In this document: positions 1 to 13,555 of the stretch, piece after piece
Numbering within the stretch: the first letter of the stretch is position 1
Layout of the letters: the number at the start of each line of letters is the position of its first letter
Source: Umbelopsis ramanniana AG
Taxonomy: Eukaryota > Mucoromycota > Umbelopsidomycetes > Umbelopsidales > Umbelopsidaceae
Assembly: GCF_025399195.1 (NCBI RefSeq)
Contig: NW_026252089.1
Location: forward strand, 1-64,000
Reading direction: 5' to 3'
Length of the DNA: 64,000 nucleotides
Program-made: the position numbers and the translations under genes
The notes under the pieces: model-generated
Database searches by the model: none
Told to the model about the DNA's origin: nothing
Seen by the model: the letters and a program-made list of their open reading frames with translations, nothing else

Positions 1-1218
1 TCGGAAAGCTCCTTAGAAAGTGGAGCAGCGCCAGACCAGAAGTATCTGACGGAAGAAAGGTCGTACTTGGTGACGGAAGGATCCTTGGCCAACAAGATGA
101 AAATAGGAGGCACAATGTGGCAGAAGGTGACTCGGTGAGTTTCAATAGCTTTGAGGAAGGAAGCCAGTTCGAATCGGGGCAAAACAACCAAAGCTGTGCC
201 TTGGAAGGCAGCGAGATGGATCATACACGTCAAACCATACTAATTTGGCTGAGTTAGCATGACTGAGCTGAAATCATTATGTACAGCCTTTCAACTTACA
301 ATGTGGTAAAACGGAAGAACTCCCAAGTAACGATCAGTAGCGACATCGACAGTTCCCTTGGTGTGTTGCGCAAGTTGAGTTAAATTGGAAGCAATGTTCA
401 TATGGCTAGCAAAATAGAATAAACATTAGTGATTGGCTTCTGTTTATCGACATTTAATTATCAAAACTTACCTAGTCATGACACCCTTGCTGCGTCCTGA
501 TCACCCGCATGATGTTAATAAAGATAAACAACGCACGCAAATTTATGTCGGAAGCACATTTACCTGTGGTACCACTGCTGAAGCACAAATAAGCGACGGT
601 GTTGCAAGCCTCTTCGTAGGTATATTCCACAGCCTCCATCTCCTGATCAGCCAAAAGAACCTTGGTATAAGGTCGAACTCCATCGATCTCGCTATCGCCA
701 AAGAGAAGCACATTGGATTTGGGAATACCAGCGAGCTTGGCAGCCTCAAGTGCAACGGCCAAAGTTTCTGCACTGGCAATAATGATCTTTGATTTGGTCT
801 GCTCGAGCTGATAGTGGAGCTCCTTAGCAGTGTATGCTGGATTGGCGGGTGTGAGCGCACCGCCTGCGGCGACGGTACCGAACATAACTACAGCATAGTC
901 AACCTAAAATGAGACAAGTGTTTGGATTGGTAAGTCTACTAAAGGACGCAGTGAGCTTATCGTATCATATAAAGATGTTGATCAAACCTTGTTTTGAGAG
1001 AAAAGACAAAGCGCATCGCCCTTCTTGAAGCCGAATTTGTGAAGACCTGCACGAAATCTGAGCGAGCTGGACTTGACCTGGCCGTAAGTAAGATAGTCTC
1101 CAGTGATACCATCGATCATGAGAGGCTTGTCGTGGCTAACGTTGTTAGGGTTGGAGAATACATAGTGCCAGATGCCCACCTGGGGCATGCTAGTGAGAGG
1201 TTCTGCTACAAAGACCAT
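1..1218 (-). CDS. 4-coumarate-CoA ligase-like acyl-CoA synthetase, copy 1 (3' end outside window)
   Basis: This is an adenylate-forming enzyme that would activate a carboxylic acid to its AMP ester and then its CoA thioester. The reading starts with MVFVAEPLTSMPQVG at 1218. Exons run 1218-988, then from 903 onwards. The A3 P-loop motif [10 protein letters not shown] is split by an intron (about 562-488) inside the Gly codon before RSKG. The next exons carry YLGVLPFYHI and, at the window edge, SGAAPLSKELS, so the C-terminal half (A5-A10 motifs, catalytic Lys) lies outside. It is a tandem paralogue of the gene at 1730-3954 with almost the same start and the same strand. The substrate cannot be told from the sequence; fatty, aromatic or other acids are all possible. 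Confidence 0.88.
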
Positions 1219-1729
1219 AGTGAAGTGGAGGTGGAGTGGGGTAAGATAGTGAACGATATGTGCGAGCAGGTTTTATATCGACCCTTTTCTGCTGCCAGAT
1301 CCATACTCCGATATACCCCGCCACCCCCACAAGTAGCTTTCTTCATTACGAAGCAAAAATTGACGAGTTTAAGGTTACAATGCTCTGATTGGACGGTTGC
1401 CCACAAGAAACTTCTCGTTCAAGTTCGAAACTCTCTGTGGTACTCCTTGTGGAAAACTCGGAATACACCTGTTTCCATTGTATTTAACCCCACACGAAAA
1501 ATACACTCAGGCGACGCTATAAGCTATGAAATACGGATGAAAACCGACATAGGTTCGAGAAGTAGGACTTTGAACGAAGCGAGTCCGCTTAAAAATATTA
1601 GCTCCAACGTCACAATGGGAAAAGCTAAACATACGGACATACGGAATGGATCATTTATATCGCCTTAGTAAAAAATTCTCGGATCCTATCATCTCTTAAA
1701 TACAAGCAGCCAAATAAATATTAAGTTTT
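1219..1729. other. intergenic spacer, promoter side of ligase copy 1
   Basis: About 510 bases between the two tandem ligase genes. It must hold the promoter of copy 1 and the 3' end of copy 2. Open frames here show no recognisable protein. I see no RNA gene or repeat. Confidence 0.5.
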
Positions 1730-3954
1730 CTATAACCTTGCGTTGAACTTTGGCTGTGCTTCAGCGTTAGCAATAACCCTAAGCTCTTTACGCAGGATCT
1801 TGCCTGCTGCCGACTTGGGCACTACATCAAGGAACCGGACACCTCCTCTCAATTTTTTATGATTTGCCACATTACTGTCCACAAAGCGAATCAATTCCTT
1901 TATAGTCGCTTCGTTTCGAGGAGTTCCTTCCGTCACTTTGATATATGCTCTAGGCAGTTCCGTAGCCTGCTGTTCGTCATACACACCAATGACAGCGCAG
2001 TCTGCTACTTTCTCGCATGTTAATAGCAGCGCTTCGAGTTCTGCTGGAGCAACCTAATATAGGCAATACCATATTGGTCAGTACCCGAAATCGGGAATTC
2101 TCTTAGTTGAAAAGGAGCAGAAAACTGTGGGGTACAAACCTGGAAGCCCTTGTATTTGATAAGCTCCTTAACTCTATCAACGATAGCAAAAGTGCCACGT
2201 TCGTCTAGAACAGCTACATCCCCGGTATGAAGGTAGCCTTCGCTGTCAATTGTAGCAGCTGTAGCTTCAGGCATGTTGAGATAGCCTTGCATGATATTGG
2301 GACCTGGGGAAAAATAGACATTTGTGTGAACACAACGTCACACAAATTTACAGCTACGAAGAAATACCGGATCCTTACCAGCCATCCAGAGCTCTCCGCG
2401 CTGACCGAGCCCAACCTCTATGGCGTTTAGAAAAGCTCACATGAGAAAAACTTTAAAGGCGACCAAGGTGATAGCATTCATTCTGTAACTCACCGTTACC
2501 GTTGTCATCGACTATTTTAGCACGCATACCAGGAAGCATTTTTCCAATAACGCCTATTGAATACTAGTGTCAACACCTGCAAGTGATCGAGATTGTGTTT
2601 GTTTCTATTATTATCATTTTGGTTCCCTTACCATGCTCGTCATCATCCAGCGGTTGAATATGAGACCCAGGTGATGATTCCGTCATGCCATAGGATTGAA
2701 CACATTTGGTATTCAACCGCGTATTGACAGCCGTGGAAAGTTCAGCAGACAAAGGGGCGGCACCACATTGGAAATGGGTGGCAGATGAAAGGTCATAGTT
2801 GTCGACAATAGGTTCCTTAGCCAACAGAACCAGGACGGGTGGCACAACATGAGCAATTGTCACCTTATACTTTTGTATAGCCTCACAGAACTTGACCAAA
2901 TCAAATCGAGGCATGACCACAACGGCTGCAAGTCAGTAGGAGTGTCAGGATTAATATGGGGTAGTGGCGGGGATACTGAAAAGGACAGGCCTGGGAAATC
3001 ACTTACGAATACCCCAGTATGGAGCCAAGTGGAGCATGACACTAAGCCCATACTTAATAAAAAACAGAGTTGACCTTGATTAATATGAAGTAAGTCGGAT
3101 GATGTGCAATTTCACTACTCACGATATGGTAAAACGGCAAGAATCCAATAAATCGAGCTGTGTGATAATCCATATGCGGTTTCATAGCCTGGGCAATCTG
3201 AACGCAGTTGGCCGCAATATTAAGGTGGCTATAAGGTCCGGCTTAGTCACCCTTTCGTTGATTATGTGTCGAACGCTTTTGCCATATAGGGGGCAACTCA
3301 CCTAGACATGACACCTTTACTTCGACCAGTGGTACCGCTGGAGAAGCACAAATATGCTGTGGTGGACTTGGCCTCTTCGAAAGTGTATTCCTCAGCTTCA
3401 GCTTCCTCATTTGCTAAGATCACTTGGGTATATGGACGAACGCCCTTGATGGTTCTATTACCAAACAGGAACACGCACTTGTGTGAAAGCCCAGCCTTGG
3501 TTGCAGCTTCCAGTGCTTTGTCCAAGTTTTCATCATTCGTAACGAGGTATTTGGAGTTGGATTCCTGTAACTGGAATAACAATTCGTCGGCTGTATATGC
3601 AGCGTTGGCGGTCGTCACTACACCTCCAGCGGCGATAGTGCCATGAACGATCACACCATAGTCAATCTATATAGATACGTTAGAGCCAGAATGCATAGGC
3701 TTCTCATTCAACATGCTTCCTACCGTATTGCTGGAGTAGATGCAGAGAGTATCACCTTTCTTGAAGCCATGTCGACGGAGACCAGCATTGAGCCTGAGAG
3801 ACAGATTTCTTAGCTGTCCGAAACTGATGACATTTCCTGACTCTGCGTCAATGAAAATAGGCTTATCGTCCGAAACCGAGTTGGGGTTCGAGAAGATGAA
3901 TCGAGTCAAGCCTGTTTGAGGCATCATCAGTAGAGGTTCGGATTTGAAGACCAT
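1730..3954 (-). CDS. 4-coumarate-CoA ligase-like acyl-CoA synthetase, copy 2, with peroxisomal -ARL end
   Basis: Complete AMP-binding enzyme in several exons. The start is [15 protein letters not shown] at 3954 (first exon 3954-3724, next from 3666), preferred over an upstream in-frame Met because it lines up with copy 1. In order it carries [14 protein letters not shown] (A3), [27 protein letters not shown] (A5), [13 protein letters not shown] (A7), [13 protein letters not shown] (A8) and [13 protein letters not shown] with the catalytic Lys (A10). The protein ends in NARL; ARL fits the PTS1 consensus, so import into peroxisomes is inferred. Here the A3 motif lies in one exon, unlike copy 1. 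It could act on fatty acids, aromatic acids or dicarboxylates; the fold is certain, the substrate is not. Confidence 0.9.
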
Positions 3955-4675
3955 GGTTGAAGGCAGTTGTGGAAGAGAGTATGGCAAACACGGTCCGACA
4001 TCATTCGTAGTATTTACTTTGTGTCATTTTCCCCACGCATGAGAACAAAGTTACCTGAAATCCAAATTAGGCCACCTTTAGACTTTCATTCAATTTCATT
4101 CATGTAAGCAGCTTTGGGGGCAAGTAGCATGTTCCAAATATAGATAGTTACGATCACAGACGTGTCAAAGACAAAGCATTTGCGTATCGATGAGCGAAAT
4201 TTGAAGATTGCCTTTGCACAATAGAAAAATGCGTAGACGTGCCACAGCGAGAACAAAAAAATTGCATGTCAGTAATCCCTTCCCGTCAGCTGTGACTGAA
4301 ATTGGAAGACCTCAATGCAAAATCGAAGGAGTTGCTCCCAAAAGTTGTAGAGAACCTCCAGTCCCATTTACTCGGTAAGCAAAAGCGCTTTCTTTAAGCT
4401 AACGCGAGGAACCGAATCAGCCAAGGACATCCTTTTGAATGATTTCGCAAGTTTCCGCTCGTTTACCGCTAAAAGTCCGTGTGAATTGTGAGCAGGTCAG
4501 GTGAAATTGGTATATTAAATGAAAAAATGTAGTACACCGAGTCTATGTTATGTCACAAAGAATTAGAACAAATTGGTATTAGGAAAGGCAAAAGCGTTGG
4601 CAACGGAAAGTCAAGGGCCATTTGTATAAATATCGCAAGCCGATAGGAGAAACATGGTCCAATTAATCAGTAAAA
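3955..4675. other. intergenic spacer between ligase copy 2 and the kinase
   Basis: About 720 bases. It holds the promoter of ligase copy 2 and the 3' flank of the kinase gene. No coding potential, RNA gene or repeat was recognised. Confidence 0.5.
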
Positions 4676-6283
<1,608 letters not shown>

Positions 6284-6782
6284 TGTTTCGTATATTTGAT
6301 TCCTATGCGAAGGAGAGGAAGCTCACTGAGTACATATTTTTTTTTATTTTCTATTTTTTGACCCAAAGGTTCTTGCACAGCCCAGCAGCAACAAACAGCT
6401 CAGCGCATTACAAAACGTGAAGGGTCGGTGCCTTTTCGACGAAAACAAAAAAAGCACCTCAAAATACACAAACAGCTTGAGCAATATCAACTTACAACAA
6501 GGCGGCTTGGGACCGATGTGTTTTAGGGGAACTTGTGCTCATCTAGTATTATGATCTGAGCTATGTTTTCTTTTCTTCGGTTTTATGAAACAATGCCTGG
6601 GTGCAGACGAGAGAAAGGCAGTGGGAATAAAATAAATAATAATAAAAAAAAGAGTGTGGAGACAGAAAAGAAAGTGGGTCAAAGCTCTCAAGGTCTTTTT
6701 TTTTTTAAGGCATAGGTAACAAAAGCACTTGGCGAGCACGTGTATCGTGTCATTCACAGAGTATGAGCACAAGACAGGACCA
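6284..6782. other. intergenic spacer, kinase promoter side
   Basis: About 500 bases with T-rich and A-rich runs near 6340 and 6640-6710. It holds the promoter of the kinase gene and the 3' flank of the coilin-like gene. Nothing else was recognised. Confidence 0.5.
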
Positions 6783-8592
6783 TTATCTTATCCGCCGCAT
6801 ATCAACGATATCACTCTTCAATAAGGTGACAATCGAGTCGTCGTCATCATAGTTCTCAGCCTCGGTTTCTTCGTTGGCCCCCAACTCAAATCTTCCTCCT
6901 TCTCTTAATGCCTTGTCAGTAACACCGAGATGCTCCACTGTGATGGTGCCGTCAATGATATCGATTTCCTTTACGACCACCTCCTGTAATGAATACACAC
7001 ACAGTCAGACATACTGCTTACACATACAAATGCACAGATGAACATTTCACATACCCGCCAATCCGAGATTTCGGGTGTATAGGTAGCCGACAAAACCAAT
7101 GTCTAGAGGGGCATGCGGTAACGTTAGACCTCATGAACAATTCAGCTACCCATGACATGACATCTTCATAAAGCAATCACGTACCTTTATAGCGAGCACG
7201 TCGAGCTCCTCTGGTAAATTGGTGGTAAAATTCACAACCTCGCAGGCATTATAATCTATGACTTCGTCCATATCCGCACTTTCGATCGCTGTATAGGCCA
7301 TGGGTACAGTTCTGCCATTGTCAGCCTCATTATCATCAGATGCGTAGTCAACCGCATCATCAACCCATGTGTTCCCCTCCAAGTCTTCCACTCCACTTTC
7401 CGCAGAGATTTGGCTGGCTCTGACCACCCTAGGCGCTTTTTGAACAGGGAATTTCTTCTCAGTTTTGCTTCGCAAATTATACCCTCCGCCATCGCTTGGA
7501 CCGGGATCAAGATCAATGCTGGTGATGACAGCTGTACCACCTACTAGTTCTGAAGGATTTGCTTGCGGCGGCTGGAACCTGATGTGTTCCTTTGGTGGCT
7601 CCTTCTCAATATCATTCAGAAATCCGCGTTTCTTATTTCGGTTCTTTTTGAGAAGAGAAGACGATGGAACAAGCCCATTTTGTTCAGCTGGCTGAAGGAC
7701 ATGACTTTTGAAGATCTCAGGCTCCTGATTTGAGGCAATGGGTTGTGGCTGTTGGATCATGGGTTGGTTCTCCTTCGTATCCTGGAACTGACCCTCCATT
7801 GCCTTCTTGAGCCGCCGCCGCCGTTCATTTCGAGACCGAGTTTTTGTGCTTCCTTCCCCTGGAATGGTCTTTTCGTTTGCTATCCGATTATGCGATGAAG
7901 CTGTCGGTTTCTCTATGGTATTACTTTTCGGCAGATCAGATACTTTGGTCGATTGACTGGAAATTTGCGCCTGACGCTGAGCAGGAGACTTGGATGAGGC
8001 AGGCTTTTCCTTGGATTTCTCCTTGGATTTCAGTTTGGCAGCTTTGCTCAATTTGCGCTCCAGCTTGCGTTGTCGCTTCGCTTCCTCTTTTGCCTTGGTA
8101 TCTTTTGCATGTACTGCTTTTTTACTACGCTTGACCTTCTTCCTCGTAATCTCAGGCTCTGAATCAGACTCGCTCTCTATTATTGATGCTGTATGGAAGG
8201 CGGTAAGTAAAGCAAAAATGGCAAATTGGTTCGATGACAGTATTCGTGACCGCTTGCCTTTTCTCTTTCGTCTATCGCGGTGTATGATATCACTCTCATC
8301 ATCGACAATTGGCTTGACGCTGTGGTTGAAAAGCATTTAGTGTCTTAAACTGTGTCTTTTGCATCGACTCTGAGACTTACGTGATCAGATCCTTGTCTTT
8401 CAAGAGCCCAGATAGATTGCTTCGCGGCATCAATCGAAACCCCTCCATCTCGAGAAACAGTGGGTGCTCAATATTGAAGTCATGCGCGATCCCTTCAGAC
8501 AATCGATTCACAGTCTTGCATTCTTCTTTTGATACCGGATACCAGCACTTTAGCGGCGGAAGTGGTGGCAAAAACGTCAACCTGATTCGCAT
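6783..8592 (-). CDS. coilin homologue (Cajal body scaffold)
   Basis: Four exons, 8592-8381, 8319-7185, 7102-7055 and 6983-6783, close in frame to 531 residues. The N-terminus MRIRLTFLPPLPPLKCW followed by LEMEGFRLMPRSN and LLKDKDLIT matches the coilin N-terminal self-association domain; plant coilins also have an MEGF...LKDKD pattern. The middle is long, basic and disordered with several Lys/Arg-rich blocks (for example RRDRRKRKGK-type and RSRNERRRRLKK), likely nuclear localisation signals. The C-terminus LPEELDVLAIKTLVLS, then YTPEISDWR and VVVKEIDIIDGTITVE, matches the coilin Tudor-like domain. Coilin organises Cajal bodies and snRNP maturation in animals and plants; a nuclear role here follows from homology. 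A longer N-terminus from upstream is possible but not needed. Confidence 0.83.
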
Positions 8593-8840
8593 GAAGTAAA
8601 AGGCGAAGTGACGAGCGGTGACCGCTATTTTTTTTTTTTTTGGGAAGGTTGTCAATGTGGTACTTCCATAAAATTTTCGCCAGGTTCAAAACCAAACTCT
8701 CAATCATAGATTATTCAGGCCGTAGGCCGTATGTTATATTCAATAATGCAGCACATTAGTAATTAAATCATCACTATATCAATGCACGTTATATAAAATA
8801 AAAGCAACTCTAGTTATATACCACTATATTGCGACAGCTA

Positions 8841-11800
8841 TCACTGTTGATAACCGCCATTATCCGACCAGTTTTTGGGCCAATCTAAGCCTAGACATGG
8901 CATGCCAGCTCCACACCGAGTCTTCATCTTTTGCTCCCAAGATTCAAATTCCAACAAGGCATTGCTGGCTTCTGCTACAGCCTTTTTGGCATAGACATGG
9001 GACTTGCCTTCGTATCGCCACAAATACGTTTGAGACATGTAGGAGGAAAAGACACTGTTTTTGGTAGAGGCACCATTCTTAGGTTCCATCACTGACACGT
9101 TGGATGAGGACGTACTTGCTGCCGTGTTACTTGACTGGTTGTCATCTTCTTCAGACCACACTCCTGAGGAAACGAGCAAAATGCTTGATTTGATCGTGCT
9201 TGTGGTGGTGGAAGAAGGTGTGGTCGCGCCCTCCATGGCAGATGGAGACGGCAGAGGTGGACGAGAGTCTTTGGCTGATCTCATGGAGAAAAATCGCATG
9301 ATCTTGTCTCCGCCATTTTTCTTTTTCGTTGAACGACTGAAAGTCAATGCCCTCTTTGGCTTTTCGACCTTGCTTTCCGTTTCTGAATATTGATCGATCA
9401 AGGACGCTCGTCGTTCTCTAGTAGGCGCGAGTACGAGTTTGGGATAATCTTTGGGAGATAGTGAGCTCAGGAGTCTGAGCCTATCAGCAGGTTGTAAGTC
9501 GTCAATCTTTGATTCAATAAAGTTAAATTGCGTGTAAAAAACGCCTAATAAAGATTCAAGAATAATATGTGCCTCCAATGCACTACGTTCGTAAGCGGCA
9601 TGAAACGATCCGATGGACGCTCCAGAGGCAAGTCCAGATTGATGGAGTCTGGACCAGCACAGATCTTGTTGACAGACATTGTCTGGCACAATCCCGTTGT
9701 TCGACCAGCTGACTTGTGCGTCTTTCCAAATTGTGCCTACACGCCATATTAAAGTCCTGATGAAAAATACTCGAACATTTCGACTCCAATGCAGCAGCAG
9801 TCGCTCAAACGTAGACGGGTTCAGCAATGTATCGAGACACAGATCATTTGCAGAAGCAGGATCTCTAGTCAGTAGCTCGAAATGATTGTACACAAATGAA
9901 AGCGTTCGTACTAAAGCAACAGTATGGTCGCTATTCTGAAGTATCGTTCGAATAGTTTCCAGGATGAATGGGACGTTGATCGGAAGAGAACATAAGGTAC
10001 CGTTCTTTTCAGGATGGGCCGTAAAGTCATGAACGATCATCTCCAGCAGGTCAAAGAGACCTTTGTATGAAGGTGAGTCGCGAACGATAATGGATATGAT
10101 AAGTAAAATGAAACACGACGGTATTATCAATTTTGAAATTCTTATTGTTACTTACAAAATATGCTTTCGACAGCACATAGCTTTGTTCTCTTGATGGCCG
10201 TGCGTACCCACACGTCAGCCATTCCATGAAAAGTACCTTGATCACAGCTGAGGACCGATTTCACCACACAATCGGCATACCTTCGAGTGGCCAGCTCAAG
10301 CACTTTCGGTTTCCCATGGTTCGCACCAGGTGGCGGTGGACTATTGGCAATAAAGGTGTTGATGGGTCGACCGTCGTCTGTTGAAGAGCCTCCAATCACA
10401 GGATTGGCTTCAAACGATGGATCGTCTTCCATACCTACTGGATGGTGCTGACTGTTGTCTCTAGGTATACCGTTCGAGTCCCACTGCACGATAGTGGTAA
10501 CAGAGTTAATTTCGCGGTGAAGCAAGGAATCGATTTTTCCTTGAAAGAAAGAAGCTAAAAATACGTAAGCTGGTGCCGCCGAGAGCATTGCTGTATTGTG
10601 CTGCGAGGATCTATGGCCGAGACCTGCATTCATGGGTTGAAGATACTCTTTGAGCACCATGTGGTAATGCTTGTAAAAAGCAAAAAATAATTCACTGTCG
10701 TCTGATTGCCATCTCCTTAACCAATTGCCAGCTTGTTCGATTGGCTTTGGTGTATTTGATTTTCCCAGCTTTATATTGTTTGTTAATGTTCGATAATCGT
10801 CACATATCAAATCACGGAGATGGTGTGGAATAACAGATATAACATCTTGACGGTAATTTGACAACCTATCATTGGCCATGGGTTAAGACACGATGCAACG
10901 GTAAACATTGAAATTTTTTGAGGCTAAGCTTACTCTTCAAACCAGCCCATTTCGGTTTGAACACGCCTGTATATGCTTTTTGGTAAGGTCAAGACCTGCA
11001 GTAAAGCTTTAGACATGCCAGGTATTTTGAAGAAACTCAGTGCTATAGTTTTGTCAAAATAGTGTTAGCATCATAATTTGCATCGCATCTGGCAAACAAA
11101 TAAGTGCAGACAGTCGTACCAAATATTTTCGCGCAGAATACAATGACATTGGAATATACGGCTTTTTGATTGAGACGATCAATAGCATATTGCAATGTGT
11201 TTAACAAAAGCGAACGATACGTTCTATAATCTTCTTCCATAGCAGGGTCGGTAAGTTTGATGGAACAATCCAGGTTGGCCCATTGTTTGTAGTCAGAGGA
11301 ACCACACCTATCTGCAAGGTGGGCATGGCATGAATGAGACATCCGTGATTAATCAAAAATACTCCCGCCTACGCTGCAACCCATCCCTTAGTGGTCGCAG
11401 CTCGAATTGCCTAAATATTGACTTACCAAATTCCACAAATTCCGGTCTACGAAATTGATCGGCAAGAAAAAATAAAGGAGAGACAGAATTGACATTTTCA
11501 TTAGCACTTGGCGGCACCCAGAATGAATGTGGCGGGGTAAAGGCGTTCCAATTACCTTATCATTATCTCCAGTATAGCTTCAAAATAATATGACCGTTCA
11601 TTGTAGACGGTATGAACCACTGTATTCATGAGAGCTCTCCACCTATAAGACAATTAAGGGGATAATTGTAACAGAGCAAAAAAAGAAAAATGACAGGTCA
11701 ATAATAGGTCCAATTGAACGTACAGCATGACCAAACACACACCATCTTAATAAGATGTTCCTTCCTGAAGAAATTTCTTTCTGGTTGGCAGGGTGCCGAC

Positions 11801-12296
11801 GAGCTAGCCACGGTAATAATTGATGTCTTAGGATATCTAGCTTGTGGCGGTCTTTGTTATGAAATCTGGTTTTGTAATGTACAAGACAAGGCCAAAAGCA
11901 TATATTTTTGGACTGAGTTAGTCGAAATGGCCTCCTACCCCTGGTACAACATATTTGTCCATACCTGACTAACGCTTTTCTTGCCAAGCGATAATCGATC
12001 TCACCAAGGTCGGATACTACATGAGTTGACGAAGCACTGCCTTGGTTGGTTCGCGTACGAAAGATTTTCCTTTTGTTGTTGTTGTCGTCGTGACCAAATA
12101 TTTTGACAGTCATTGAGCTTTCACCGAACAGACCGAAGAGGCTATGCTTGGCTCGGCGTTGGCGACTTTCTGATACTACTGGGTGAATCGATGAAAGAGT
12201 GGAGGATGTCATAGTGTGGGCGAGTAAGTCGGTAGATTTCGCATAAGAGGACGCTAAGATCGAATTTCTATTGGATCCAGTTGCATAAAGCAGCAT
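8841..12296 (-). CDS. DUF1765 (UPF0592-type) protein of unknown function
   Basis: Large multi-exon gene. The proposed start is MLLYATGSNRNSI at 12296; the first exon is Ser-rich and basic. Further exons read WRALMNTVVHTVYNERSYYFEAI, then EDYRTYRSLLLNTLQYA, then FKIPGMSKALLQVLTLPKS (TAG acceptor near 11045), then LSNYRQDVISVIPHHLRDLICDDYR (about 10867-10156), and a last exon 10070-8841. The last two junctions close in frame (phase 2 and phase 1). The IPGMSKALLQVL block and the later FERLLLHWSRNVRVFFIRTLIWRV block resemble the fungal DUF1765 family, whose role is unknown to me. The tail is Ser-rich and ends in a Trp/Cys-containing segment. I see no catalytic motif. The family call is from memory of its motifs, so moderate. 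Confidence 0.6.
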
Positions 12297-13042
12297 ATGA
12301 GGTCTAATAAATGTGTATTGAGGGCGCTAAGTGGGCTGACCAATTTTCGAACGAAGTACAAGTTGAGAAACTATCCAGAAAGAATGGCGGAAAGCAAAAT
12401 TGGACGACGCAAGAAAAATAAGAAAAAATAAAAATAATACAACAGAAAGGAAAGGAGATGGTGTAGTTGAAACCAACTGCCCGAAAAAAAAGGCAAGGCT
12501 TATACCATGAATGATGCAAGCGTGACCCTGATGGAGTGTTGCCTTGTCAGGGAGATGATTTCGTATTCGCACTACACCGGAAAAAACCCTCCCTCCTGCG
12601 ACATTACCTTGCTGCCTTGTTCTTTCAGACGTAAAAGGGGGGCCGCGGAGAGGGGAAAAGGGGGGGAGACGTAGGAGCACATTTCAGAACCATGGATCTT
12701 TGTGCAAGTATGCCATTGGATAGGGACCGAATGCGCATTTTTGGTTTTACAGTATCAATATAAGCTACTTTGCGTATGCCAACACGGATTGGTAGGGAAG
12801 AATGACAGTTATTAAAGGAAAAAGATAGTCTAGGTCAACACAGTACTACAAAATTAAATGGTGGTCCTATATCTTGTTACTCCATTATTTGGGATTTTTT
12901 TTTTTTGGGTGCCTATGCGCCAATGTGTAATATTGGAACGATGTTATTGGAACGATGTTCTTATGATGTTCGTACAAAATTTTCATCCTGCTATAGGTAT
13001 ATAACAGCTTGACCTGGTAAGCTCTTTTTTTTTATAAAAGCA
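12297..13042. other. intergenic spacer with purine-rich tract
   Basis: About 745 bases between the DUF1765 start and the bZIP stop codon. It contains a G-rich/A-rich run at about 12636-12672 and T-runs near 12895 and 13025. I see no gene. It should hold the DUF1765 promoter and the bZIP 3' UTR. Confidence 0.5.
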
Positions 13043-13555
13043 TCAGATAGTGTTGTATTGAGTTTGTCTTAGTCGAGCTTGGGCTCCCCGTAATTGGGAT
13101 TCGAGCTCCTGTATACGGGTCTTGAGGGTTTGTTCTCTGGAGGCAAACTCAGCCTGCCTAGCTTCAAGGGACGAAACCTGGCCTGCCAAGGTTATATTTT
13201 CTGCCTTAAGTTCGGACACTTCATTTTCCAGGGATTGAAGTTTTAGTGCTTTCCGCAATCGAGATCGTCTTGCTGCGTCTGTATTTCGCTGTCGTTTCGT
13301 GACGATATCTTTTGTTGCAGACCCATCTCGCTTCGATCTTTGTTTCGTTGTTTTACGACTGCTGACACTCGAAGATGACTCGGACAGCACATCTGTTTGT
13401 TGTACAGGCAAAGTTGAACCTAGAATGCCTCGTTGTATCAAATCATTCTCCAACCAATCGTCAATAGCATCTACGCTCAGGCCTGGCCCAGCTCGGTCGG
13501 AAACAGTCTCGACCTTGACATGAGTAGCCAGTCGCCCTGATCGAACATCGACCAT
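13043..13555 (-). CDS. GCN4/CPC1-like bZIP transcription factor
   Basis: Intronless 170-residue protein. The basic region KRQRNTDAARRSRLRK keeps the N-x2-AA-x2-SR signature, and the order RNT-AARRSR is that of yeast Gcn4. It is followed by a leucine zipper with heptad Leu/Val/Ile (LQSLENEVSEL, ENITLAGQVSSLE) and a long coiled tail to the C-terminus. Ahead of it lies a Ser/acidic stretch with DDWLENDLI, a likely activation segment. Gcn4-class factors bind TGACTCA sites and activate amino-acid biosynthesis under starvation. The leader carries several uORFs, one overlapping this start out of frame (see the regulatory entry), which supports translational control by eIF2 phosphorylation. Other bZIP subfamilies are less likely given the basic-region match. 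Confidence 0.85.
   Translation of the reverse strand: MVDVRSGRLATHVKVETVSDRAGPGLSVDAIDDWLENDLIQRGILGSTLPVQQTDVLSESSSSVSSRKTTKQRSKRDGSATKDIVTKRQRNTDAARRSRLRKALKLQSLENEVSELKAENITLAGQVSSLEARQAEFASREQTLKTRIQELESQLRGAQARLRQTQYNTI

Noticed and set aside
994-1668. 224-codon frame on the plus strand
   Set aside because: It runs antisense to the first exon of ligase copy 1 and has no recognisable domain.
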